DNA of 32,330 nt from an uncultured Acidobacteriota bacterium (GTDB taxonomy: Bacteria > Acidobacteriota > Blastocatellia > RBC074), in NCBI GenBank assembly GCA_903828635.1, contig CAIKMY010000438.1, positions 1 to 32,330 on the forward strand. Direction: 5' to 3'. Under the pieces are notes generated by a model. The model worked only from the letters and a program-made list of their open reading frames with translations, was not told the origin of the DNA and did no database searches. Made by a program: the position numbers and the translations under genes. Positions 16,976 to 25,000 of the stretch are shown here, in pieces. The first letter of the stretch is position 1. The number at the start of each line of letters is the position of its first letter.

Positions 16976-17026
16976 TGTGGAAAACTGTCTCTCTGTCTGT
17001 GGAAAACTTGAGAAAACTGTGGAAAA
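16976..17026. promoter_or_regulatory. three DnaA-box-like sites in direct repeat
   Basis: TGTGGAAAA occurs at 16976-16984, 16998-17006 and 17018-17026. The complement TTTTCCACA fits the DnaA-box consensus TTWTNCACA at every position. Spacings of 22 and 20 bases put the sites on about the same helix face. A weaker TGTGGAAAC at 17073 lies in small RNA D. There is no dnaA gene here, so this may be a DnaA-controlled or titrating site or an unrelated operator. Confidence 0.5.
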
Positions 17027-17040
17027 AATCGGCAAATCGT

Positions 17041-17070
17041 GACAAATTCGGCCTTTGAAAATCGTCGATA
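17041..17070 (+). promoter_or_regulatory. conserved promoter-like box pair, copy D
   Basis: GACAA (17041-17045), 17 bases, CGTCGATA (17063-17070). GACAAATTCG also matches the TACAAATTCG tract of copies A and B. Confidence 0.6.
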
Positions 17071-17071
17071 G

Positions 17072-17162
17072 ATGTGGAAACAACAGTTTCTCATGTGTGT
17101 GTACAACAATGTACACTTTTGATGCGGCGAGCACCTTTCTCCCTGGAGCCGCCGCATTTTTT
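17072..17162 (+). ncRNA. predicted small RNA, repeated family copy D
   Basis: Predicted transcript of about 91 nt. Hairpin 1 GGAAAC-AACA-GTTTCT (17076-17091, outer pair G-U) starts 13 bases after the CGTC box. This copy has an extra perfect hairpin, GTGTACA-ACAA-TGTACAC (17099-17116), then the terminator. TGTGTGTGTA after hairpin 1 matches TGTGTGTA in copy A. The RNA is convergent with the CoA-transferase gene, whose stop lies 24 bases beyond. Confidence 0.55.
17122..17162 (+). terminator. intrinsic terminator of small RNA copy D
   Basis: ATGCGGCG (17122-17129) pairs with CGCCGCAT (17150-17157) around a 20-base loop, overlapping a run of six T (17157-17162). Stem and loop lengths match copy A. 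Confidence 0.8.
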
Positions 17163-17185
17163 CATTTTTGGGCTGGGTCGTCGGT

Positions 17186-18415
17186 TCACTGCCGGGCAGG
17201 CTCGTGAAGCACGCCGCTGGCAAAGAGCCCGTCAAGTTCGGCATCATCGACGTGCAGCAGCTCGCGCAGTGTCTGACGGGTATGCTCACCGGCGAGAGGT
17301 GCCGGCAAGTGTCTGCTGCCGGGTGTCTCTGAGAACTTCACTGGTGATCCGGTGACGAGATAATCACCGGCCAGCGGATGGCTGAGCTGCGGGAAGAGTT
17401 CGCGTGCCGCCGATTGCGGGTCATTGAGCACTTCGGTAAAGCTGCGCACCAGTGAGCAGGGGATGCCCTTTGCCCGCAGCCTGACGATCCACTCGTCGGC
17501 TGTTCGCTGACGAAAGATCTCTTCCAGCAGCCGTTCGAGCCCGTCGCGGTTTGATACCCTCAGCGAATTGGTGGCAAAGTCAGGATGATCCTCCAGGTCA
17601 GGCCGCTCAATCACCTCGCAGAATGCTGCCCAGAGCTTCTCGCTGCCGACGGCAATCGCCAAACTCCGATCACTCCCGGCATAGCAACGGTAGGGAACGA
17701 TCGTCGCAAATGAGGTTCCCATCGGTCGCGGATCGACTCCTGATCCAAGGAAGTAGGACCAGTTGGAGCACATCGCCGAGATCAGCGTGTCAAACATCGA
17801 GACATCGACAAATTGACCAAGCCCTGTCCGCTCGCGATATTGCAGCGCCATCAATATCCCGATAGCCGAGAACATCCCCGCAGTGATGTCCGCCACGGAA
17901 AAACCACTCCGTACCTGCTCTCCTGTCTCGGTCCCCGTAGTGCTGATCAGCCCCGACGATGCCTGCAGGATCAGATCCATTGCTGCCTCGTTTCGCGACG
18001 GGCCGTTCTGTCCGTAGCCCGAGATCGAGCAGTAGATCAATCGCGGATTGACTTCACGCGCTGCCGCATAGCCAAGGCCCAGCCGATCCATTGTTCCTGG
18101 CCGGAAGTTCTCAATCAATACGTCCACTTCTTTGATCAGTTGCAGACAGAGCTTCACTCCCTCCGGCCGCTTGAGGTCGATCGAGATCCCGCGCTTCCCG
18201 CGGTTGAGGCCGAGAAAGAAGGCCGCCTCACCGCCAATGAAGGGAGGCCCCCAGCCTCGCGCCATGTCACCGCCAGCCGTTGACTCCACTTTGTAAACTT
18301 CCGCTCCGTATTCCGCCAGAATCAGCGTACAATACGGACCGGCCAGCGCGTGTGAAAAGTCGAGCACTCGCAGGCCGCCGAGAGCAGTCTGCGTGTCGCC
18401 ACTCTGAGTCTCCAT
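17186..18415 (-). CDS. CaiB/BaiF family (class III) CoA-transferase
   Basis: This is a 409-residue cytoplasmic enzyme moving CoA between carboxylic acids. Family signatures are intact: LRVLDFSHALAGPYCTLILA near the N-terminus, GADVYKVE-like AEYGAEVYKVE, NRGKRGISIDLKRPEG, VDVLIENFRPGTMDRLGLGY, LIYCSISGYGQNGP, and AAMDLILQASSGL with the catalytic Asp of the class. The C-terminal part has GRFRE-type small-domain sequence and HTRQTLRELL. Length is normal for the family. The start at ATG 18415 is supported by AGGTGA 7 bases upstream. The CoA donor and acceptor cannot be told from sequence; formyl-, carnitinyl-, succinyl- and benzylsuccinyl-CoA transferases all share these motifs. It is divergent from the oxidoreductase at 18552 and stands alone on its strand. 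Confidence 0.9.
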   Translation of the reverse strand: METQSGDTQTALGGLRVLDFSHALAGPYCTLILAEYGAEVYKVESTAGGDMARGWGPPFIGGEAAFFLGLNRGKRGISIDLKRPEGVKLCLQLIKEVDVLIENFRPGTMDRLGLGYAAAREVNPRLIYCSISGYGQNGPSRNEAAMDLILQASSGLISTTGTETGEQVRSGFSVADITAGMFSAIGILMALQYRERTGLGQFVDVSMFDTLISAMCSNWSYFLGSGVDPRPMGTSFATIVPYRCYAGSDRSLAIAVGSEKLWAAFCEVIERPDLEDHPDFATNSLRVSNRDGLERLLEEIFRQRTADEWIVRLRAKGIPCSLVRSFTEVLNDPQSAARELFPQLSHPLAGDYLVTGSPVKFSETPGSRHLPAPLAGEHTRQTLRELLHVDDAELDGLFASGVLHEPARQ

Positions 18416-18499
18416 TCTGCGTCACCTGTTCCTTCTCTTCGGTATGTTCTCTGGCAGTCATCCTGCCATTTGTCGTCATTCGAATCTTAACTGAATTGC

Positions 18500-18538
18500 G
18501 GCCGGTCAGTCGAACTCCCTTTCGGGAGAGCTCCGGCC
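18500..18538 (+). promoter_or_regulatory. two-tier hairpin just upstream of the oxidoreductase start
   Basis: GGCCGG (18500-18505) pairs with CCGGCC (18533-18538), enclosing CTCCC-TTTC-GGGAG (18515-18528). It ends 13 bases before the ATG at 18552, just ahead of the GAGGCGAAGAG ribosome-binding site, so it could shape translation initiation. Confidence 0.4.
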
Positions 18539-18551
18539 AGAGGCGAAGAGC

Positions 18552-19772
18552 ATGAGTCATAACCGCGATTTCGATGTCGTTCTCTATGGCGCCAGCGGCT
18601 TTACCGGAAGGCAGACCGCACATTACTTTGCCGGTCAGACCCACCCGGGCCGGTTACGCTGGGCGATCGCCGGTCGCAACCGTGCGAAGCTTGAAGCCGT
18701 CCGTGACTCGCTCGGCCAGCCAATCGAGATCCTCGTTGCCGATAGCGGCGATCAGGCCGCACTCGACACCATCGCCGCCCGCACCCGCGTCCTGCTGACC
18801 ACTGCCGGACCCTATGCCCTTTACGGCTCCGGCATTGTTGATGCCTGCGTCCGCTTCAAAACCCATTACGTTGACATCACCGGAGAGACCACCTGGGTGC
18901 GCCAACTGATCGATCGCCATCATGCGCAGGCTGCCGCCGATGGCACGCGCATCGTTCCATTCTGCGGCTTCGATTCCGTTCCCTCTGACCTCGGAACCTT
19001 TCTCATTGTCCAACACCTTCGCCAGTCGTCGGTCGGCTGCCGTCAGGTCAAGGCCTTCTACCAGATGCGTGGAGGACTCAATGGCGGAACCATGGCCACG
19101 GCTTTCAACCTCTATGAGAGCGGTAATGCCTCCCGTGCCGCTGATCTCTTTCTGCTCACCCCCGGTGCACAGCCGTCGGCCCCCCTGCTCGTGCGCAGCC
19201 GCGATCCCCTCGGCCCCATCTTTGATGAGGATATTCGCAGCTGGACCGCACCCTTTGTGATGGGCCCGATCAATACCCGAGTCGTTCGTCGCAGCGCCGC
19301 GCTCTTCAATCAGTGGCAGGAAGGATACGGCGAGCAGTTCGGCTACCAGGAATATACGAAGATTGGTACCGGTCCCGGTGGCGCGCTCGCCGCCGGGCTG
19401 CTCAGCCTTGGCGGAGCTGCTTTCGGCGCCATTATCGCCACCCCCCTCCGCCGCCTGCTCAAACCACTCGTTCCCCAACCTGGTGAGGGCCCGTCCGAAA
19501 AGACGATGAATGAGGGCTGGTTCAAATGTGAACTGGTTGGCATCGGTGACGATGGCCGCAGAGTCCGCGTCCTTATCCGTGATCAGGGAGATCCCGGCAA
19601 TCGCGCCACTGTCAAATTCCTCTGCGAATCGGCCCTCTGCCTTGCCCTCGAAGAGCAGCACCTCCCCGGTGGCCCCTCACGTGGTGGCATTCTCACCCCG
19701 GCGACCGCCTTCGGTGATATCCTCGCCGATCGACTTCGCCATGCCGGTATGACCATTCGCCTCGATCCATAA
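18552..19772 (+). CDS. saccharopine dehydrogenase-like NAD(P)-binding oxidoreductase
   Basis: This is a 406-residue protein. The N-terminal Rossmann fold has the nucleotide motif VVLYGASGFTGR (about 9-20) and IAGRNRAKLEAV. The central sequence TRVLLTTAGPYALYGSGIVDAC, HYVDITGETTWVRQLIDRHH and IVPFCGFDSVPSDLG is characteristic of the family often named trans-acting enoyl reductase (Rv2449c-like) or saccharopine dehydrogenase family. True lysine-pathway activity is unlikely; the mycobacterial relatives act on lipids or are uncharacterised. A Gly/Ala-rich hydrophobic stretch (GALAAGLLSLGGAAFGAIIA, about 275-295) may contact membrane or lipid. The start has GAGG about 10 bases upstream. The DUF1080 gene follows after 49 bp on the same strand. 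The long minus-strand ORF inside it is a shadow. Confidence 0.85.
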   Translation: MSHNRDFDVVLYGASGFTGRQTAHYFAGQTHPGRLRWAIAGRNRAKLEAVRDSLGQPIEILVADSGDQAALDTIAARTRVLLTTAGPYALYGSGIVDACVRFKTHYVDITGETTWVRQLIDRHHAQAAADGTRIVPFCGFDSVPSDLGTFLIVQHLRQSSVGCRQVKAFYQMRGGLNGGTMATAFNLYESGNASRAADLFLLTPGAQPSAPLLVRSRDPLGPIFDEDIRSWTAPFVMGPINTRVVRRSAALFNQWQEGYGEQFGYQEYTKIGTGPGGALAAGLLSLGGAAFGAIIATPLRRLLKPLVPQPGEGPSEKTMNEGWFKCELVGIGDDGRRVRVLIRDQGDPGNRATVKFLCESALCLALEEQHLPGGPSRGGILTPATAFGDILADRLRHAGMTIRLDP

Positions 19773-19821
19773 CCAATCTGTCAATCTGTCTCTTATCCAA
19801 CTATGCAAAAGGAGATGCAGC

Positions 19822-20562
19822 TTGCTCAAACGAGGACTTCAACTCTCATTCACCCTGGCATTCGTCCTGACAGCCTTTCTCACCGCCGTCACCCTCGCCA
19901 TTGCTCAGTCACCACAACTGCGCAAGGCCTTCATCGATGGTAACGGCCCCGGCTGGCGCGCCCTTACTGAAGACGACTTCACCGATGTCAATGGCAACCC
20001 CGAAACCTGGGAATGGCAGGGCGGTATTATCAAAACCACCGGCAAACCAATCGGTGTCTATCGCACCAAACAGAAGGTGACCAACTTCGAACTCGTAGTC
20101 GAATGGCGCCACCTTGAATCGGGCGGCAATTCCGGTATCTTCGCCTGGGTGCCCGAAGAGGTGCTTGTCGGCCTCAAGCCCGATACCCTCCCGCGCGGTG
20201 GTATCGAGGTGCAGATGCTTGATCACGGCTATGCCGAACTTCACGAAAAGCGCACCGGCAAGAAGGGCGACTGGTTCACCACCAATGGTGATATCTTCGC
20301 TGTCGGGACCTCGACCATGAACCCCTTCCCGCCACTCTCGCCTAATGGCTCACGCAGCTTCCCGCGCAAGAACCTCAGTCTCGGCGTCGGTCAGTGGAAC
20401 CATTATTACGTCCGCGCCATCAATGGTGAACTCCGCCTCTGGGTCAATGGCGAAGAGGTCTCCGGCGGTCAGAACTGCAACCCGCGCACCGGCTACCTTT
20501 GCCTCGAAGCTGAGGGCGCACCTGTTGAGTTCAGAAACCTCCGCATTCGTGAACTTCCCTGA
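19822..20562 (+). CDS. DUF1080 (3-keto-disaccharide hydrolase-like) exported protein
   Basis: This is a 246-residue protein starting at TTG 19822. The TTG is supported by AAGGAG 7 bases upstream and an immediate signal peptide (LSFTLAFVLTAFLTAVTLAIAQ); the nearby ATGs at 19803 and 19815 are in another frame. The mature chain is a concanavalin-like beta-sandwich of the DUF1080 family: WRALTEDDFTDVNGNPETW, IGVYRTKQKVTNFELVVEWR, ESGGNSGIFAWVPEE, RGGIEVQMLDHGYAE, GQWNHYYVRAINGELRLWVN and the closing GYLCLEAEGAPVEFRNLRIR. Members are annotated as 3-keto-disaccharide hydrolases or family 16-like glycoside-binding proteins, and the glycan target is unknown. Periplasmic or secreted location is expected. 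A perfect 11-bp hairpin follows the stop. Confidence 0.88.
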   Translation: MLKRGLQLSFTLAFVLTAFLTAVTLAIAQSPQLRKAFIDGNGPGWRALTEDDFTDVNGNPETWEWQGGIIKTTGKPIGVYRTKQKVTNFELVVEWRHLESGGNSGIFAWVPEEVLVGLKPDTLPRGGIEVQMLDHGYAELHEKRTGKKGDWFTTNGDIFAVGTSTMNPFPPLSPNGSRSFPRKNLSLGVGQWNHYYVRAINGELRLWVNGEEVSGGQNCNPRTGYLCLEAEGAPVEFRNLRIRELP

Positions 20563-20581
20563 GTTCACCTGCTCTCCACCC

Positions 20582-20609
20582 GGGCACGGGGTACCCACAC
20601 CCCGTGCCC
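20582..20609. repeat. perfect 11-bp hairpin after the DUF1080 gene
   Basis: GGGCACGGGGT (20582-20592), 6-base loop acccac, ACCCCGTGCCC (20599-20609). It is followed on the plus strand by A rather than T, so it is not a standard terminator for the gene in front. It has the look of an extragenic palindromic repeat that may stabilise or end the transcript. Confidence 0.6.
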
Positions 20610-20662
20610 AAAAAATATTCAGCCGGACCGCTCCATTCCTCCCACAAATTTCGCATTCTATG

Positions 20663-20692
20663 GTGACAGCAAATTCAGGTAGTAACTGTCAC
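20663..20692. promoter_or_regulatory. inverted repeat upstream of the BTAD regulator
   Basis: GTGACAG (20663-20669) and CTGTCAC (20686-20692) form a perfect inverted repeat with a 16-base centre, 78 bp before the regulator start. It could be an operator, possibly autoregulatory, or a leader hairpin. Confidence 0.4.
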
Positions 20693-20770
20693 TGACAAGT
20701 CTCACGTGAACGACAGACCGTTGCTCGCTCTCGTAAGGCATTCCTTTCCCCCGTTAAAGAGAGGCCCGCG

Positions 20771-21721
20771 ATGATGAGAGTCAGACTGCTCGGCAAGTGT
20801 CTGCTGGAGGATGAAGCCACCGGCAATGTGGAGTTAACCTGTGCCAAAGCCCGCGAGCTGCTCGGTTACCTCGCCTGCCATCGACAGCGGGTCCTCTCCC
20901 GCGAAATGGTTATTGGTGCTCTCTGGGGAGACCTTCAGGAGGAGCAGGGCAAAAGGGCACTCCGCCAGACCCTCTGGCAACTCCAGGAATCAATCACCCC
21001 ATTTCAGATCAGTGCCAGCCGGCCCTTCATCGAGTCCGTCAATGGCTGGATCAGACTCAATCCTGACTCCGGCATCTGGCTCGATGTTGCCCGCTTCGAG
21101 GACCTCTCGAAGCGCTCCCGCTTCACCCCCGGCCAGTCGATCAATCAACAGCAGGCCGATAACCTCACGGAGGCGGTCGGGATCTACCGCGGCCATCTGC
21201 TTGAGGACTGCTTCAAGGACTGGTGCCTCCGCGAGAGGGATCGACTACGCGATATCTACTACCGCACACTCCTTCAATTGATGGAACACCAGCGCGTCAC
21301 CGGTGACCATCAGGCTGCCCTTGCTACCGCAGAACTCGTTCTGCGTGAAGAGCCGGCTTCAGAAAAGGCTCACTGGACGATAATGTGGCTCCATCTGCAA
21401 ATGGGTGACCGCATCTCTGCCCTCCGCCAGTACCAGCGTTGCCGGGAGGCTCTTCGCCGTGAGCTCGACATCTTACCCTCATCAAAGCTGGTCAATCTTC
21501 GCCACGAGATCCGTAAGTATGTCGGCAGTGAGGCTGACAATGCGGATAAAATCATCGAGTCGGACGCTGCTGATGCCACCATGCTCGATCTCCTCCGGCA
21601 GATGCACCGCGAGATAATCGCCTTGAAGGATGAACTCAAAAGACTCGAATCAAAGATGGAGAGAGATGTTTGCTCTGATCGCCGAAATAAAGATGATGGT
21701 CAGATTCAGAATAGATTCTGA
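20771..21721 (+). CDS. SARP/AfsR-like transcriptional regulator with BTAD domain
   Basis: This is a 316-residue DNA-binding activator. ATG 20771 has GAGAGG about 7 bases upstream. Residues 1-100 form an OmpR-type winged helix (MRVRLLGKCLLEDEATGNVE, then AKARELLGYLACHRQRVLSR, then LWGDLQEEQGKRALRQTLWQ). Residues about 100-250 are a bacterial transcriptional activator (BTAD) TPR-like domain: WLDVARFEDLSKRS, GIYRGHLLEDCFKDWCLRER, AELVLREEPASEKAHWTIMW and RCREALRRELDILPSSKLVN. There is no NB-ARC or ATPase domain, so it is a short SARP-type protein. A C-terminal charged coiled coil (MHREIIALKDELKRLESKME) is extra. The gene lies at the edge of the AT-rich phospholipase segment and could control it or the DUF1080 unit; neither link is shown by sequence. 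Confidence 0.87.
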   Translation: MMRVRLLGKCLLEDEATGNVELTCAKARELLGYLACHRQRVLSREMVIGALWGDLQEEQGKRALRQTLWQLQESITPFQISASRPFIESVNGWIRLNPDSGIWLDVARFEDLSKRSRFTPGQSINQQQADNLTEAVGIYRGHLLEDCFKDWCLRERDRLRDIYYRTLLQLMEHQRVTGDHQAALATAELVLREEPASEKAHWTIMWLHLQMGDRISALRQYQRCREALRRELDILPSSKLVNLRHEIRKYVGSEADNADKIIESDAADATMLDLLRQMHREIIALKDELKRLESKMERDVCSDRRNKDDGQIQNRF

Positions 21722-22088
21722 TTAGTCGCCAGGATTTTGCAATAAACTGTTTTTGAAGACGCAGGTTAGCTTCCATTACACGGCTTGCTGGTACTGAAGA
21801 ATAGAAAATTCATTACACTGGATGCTGGATGTTGTCTTCTGAGAGGATGATTCCTGGAACGAGTAGGGCGCGCACCTGAAAATCCGGCTCTCCTTCGTAC
21901 AACTACCCATAATCTTCTCCGACAAGAGATAACTCTGAAAAGTGATATAAAAACCAAACGGCTTAAAGCAGGTTGTAATGAAAATTATCCATTAAACATT
22001 CTCAACATCAACCCTCATAGTTCCTGAAGTTATCGTGCATTTGCCCTGAAAACCAATATCATATAGTTGTTGTGTCCGGTATATCCAT
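21722..22088. other. AT-rich intergenic region before the phospholipase gene
   Basis: 367 bases without a supported gene. Base composition shifts to AT-rich here and stays so to 25529. A near-direct repeat is visible: CATTACACGGCTTGCTGG (21774-21791) and CATTACACTGGATGCTGG (21811-21828). The phospholipase promoter must lie here, but no box is clear enough to name. Confidence 0.6.
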
Positions 22089-25000
22089 ATGGAATCCAAA
22101 CCATTAAATAATTGTCCTTCGAAACAAGATGACGGTTGCTCCCTGTCAACTCAGCAAATACTGCGAGAAGAGTACTGCTATATTGATCAAAATACATTAT
22201 GTGCACGAACAGTAAGTACACATCACTGTAATAATGACGATGATTCTGCCAGGCAGTGCTCTCAATGTGAGGGTAGTACTCTTGATAGTCTGGAAACGCT
22301 TTACACCAAAATTCACAAGGATAATAAACGTACGGCACTCTGTATTTCAGGTGGAGGCATTCGAAGTGCCTCATTTGGTCTGGGTGTTTTACAAGGGCTT
22401 GCAAAGCACATAGATATCAAAGATTTTCATTATCTTTCAACCGTCTCCGGTGGTGGATACATTGGAAGCTGGTTGTCAGTCTGGATTCATCGTGTTGGAA
22501 TGGAAAAGGTTCAACAGCAACTTGAAGGTGTTAATACATCTGTTTACTCTTCAAACTCTGAGCAGGATGCAATATCATATCTTCGTCGCTATAGCAGTTA
22601 TCTGAGTCCCAGAACGGGATTGTTTTCCCTTGATATCTGGGCTTTAGCAGGCATATATCTGCGGAATTTACTGCTCAACTGGTTGGTATTACTCCCATTG
22701 GTGCTGGTTTTACTGCAAATTCTCTGGATCTGGGCTTCTTTTTTATATTATGTCAGTTGTTCATCCTCTTCAAATTCAGTATTTAATTATTTGGGCGTAT
22801 CATGCTTTGTAGCATTGGCGGTGATAATGCGATTTACCTCCAGCAGCCTGACAGCAAATTCAGGTCATCCACTGGGTTCAAAGACAGATGAGAATGAAGC
22901 ATATTTGTCAAGATTGACAAGGATAATAAAAGCTCTTTTAGTAAATCAATGTGTTGTGGTTATAAGTTTGTTAGTTCCTTTAGTGATCAGTATATTATGG
23001 TTTCTACAAGAAAAAGATCTTGGCCTGGCTTTTTCTACTGTTAAATATCCAATTGTCATCGTCCTTTTAAGTGCCATCTTTGCAAGAATCGATGTAATTG
23101 TAAAATATCTATTTGATTGGCGTAAAAACAGACATAAAATCAGTGACATTAGTCAGTTACTCTTAAAAACATTGAGAATAGGTTTGGCAATAGGTGCCGC
23201 TGTCAGTTTTGCGTGGTATGCTGTCTGTGTTATGTTTCAACAAGCAGCATATCATCAGCTGAATACAATGCGGATGTTCAATACTCTCAATATGTACAAG
23301 CCATTCGATTCGGGTTATCAATTAAGTGGCGCACTAGTCGCTACAATAGGTCCGGCGATATTTATTCTTATATTTCTACTGGCTTCAACACTATACATAG
23401 GATTGGCAAGTTATGATACAAGCGATGCCGATCGCGAATTAATGGCCAGATTTGGCGGGCTACTTCTTCAGATATCGTCTGTCTGGCTTATTTTGAGCAG
23501 TCTCGTCTATTTTGCGCCGTTGGGTATAATCTGGTTGTGGGAAAATTTCAACTTGTCATTCATCTCATTGTTTGCCGGAACAGCTGTAACTTCTTTGTTG
23601 GGCTGGCACCGGAGCAGTATCAAAGCCGGAGAGTCGCCGCATAGTAATCTGAATGTGATTAGTAAATCTGCATATTTATCAAGATTAGTTCTCAATATTG
23701 GTTCAGTCACTCTTCTATTGTTGATACTTGGCACATTGGCATTATCTCTCACTTATATTAACGACGCTGTTCACAGTATCATAAGCAAATATGCCAACCA
23801 GCAACAATTGCCAATCTTCAACATCTTTAGTTATCGCAATTCTCACGTACTATCAGTATTACTAATTGCCGGCATTTTAGTGCTCTTCAGTTTTATAATC
23901 AGCCAGTTCGTTAATGTTAACAAATACTCGCTTCACGGAGCTTATAGGAATCGACTGATACGAGCTTTTTTAGGAGGAGCGTCAGAGGTAGCCGGAGAAA
24001 GGAGACCTAATAACTTCACTGAAATGGATGATCATGACAATCTTCAAATGCATGAACTGATAAAGCCCGTCTACGAGGATATACGCGACCTTGCAAAGTT
24101 AGTTAATGCACTGAGAGATCATGATGGTCACAGCCTGAACAATCACGCAGACAAAATACACATAATTCGAAGGAAACTGAGTCCCGCCACTCGACGATTG
24201 ATTGAAGAATACAAGACCGAGACTGCCGATCAACCTTACGAACTGAAAACAAAATTGATTGCAGATTTTAACCGGATATTGCATGGTGAGCCACTAAATC
24301 TGTATCAACCTTTTACAAATGATGCTGACGAGAATTTAAAAAAGCTTGTTGACAGTCAACCTGTGTTCAAACACTTTAATTTTAAATATAAAATAGTACA
24401 AAAGCTGACAGCAAGAAAAGTATATGTTGATAGCATTGATATCAACAGGCTTATCATCAACTCGTTATTTGGCAACGAAATATTCAAGCTGACTGATAAT
24501 TCTAATAACAAAGCACCTTTTCATATTATCAATATGGCGTTGAATTTGGTTAGGGTCGATAATCTTGCCTGGCGTGATCGAAAAGCCCAGTCATTTACGG
24601 CTTCTCCGTTACATGTAGGTAGTTGGCAGAAGCTTGGGTACAGAAAATCGAGGCAATATGGAATTAACCCTCCTCAGAATCGAGCCATTACTATTGGAAC
24701 GAGCATGGCAATATCAGGAGCCGTGGCCAGCCCCAATATGGGTTATCATTCCTCACCCTTTTTAACATCATTGATGACATTGTTGAATATCAGACTGGGC
24801 TGGTGGAGTGGCAATCCCGGGGAAGCTGGTAATGATACATTTATGAGATCCTGTCCGAGGTATGCGCCCCAGCCATTGATAGCTGAATTTCTGGGTCTCA
24901 GTAACAATAGAAGTAGTTACATCTATCTGACTGACGGTGGACATTTTGAGAATCTTGGTCTGTATGAAATGGTACTTCGTCGATGCAAATATATAGTAGT

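Larger units (their letters stand above)
16569..17185. other. structured intergenic region between CHAT and CoA-transferase genes
   Basis: 617 bases with no supported protein gene. It holds a 15-bp tandem repeat (16635-16694), repeated-element copy C (16800-16914), a cluster of three TGTGGAAAA sites (16976-17026) and repeated-element copy D (17041-17162). The CHAT promoter must lie near its left end. Confidence 0.7.

Noticed and set aside
16976-17026. Chromosomal replication origin
   Set aside because: DnaA-like sites are present, but there is no AT-rich unwinding region of suitable size and no origin-associated gene.
20644-20692. ACAAATTTCG followed by TTCTATGG and a hairpin, resembling the small-RNA elements
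   Set aside because: The boxes are only a few bases apart, the CGTC element is missing and there is no T-run after the hairpin.
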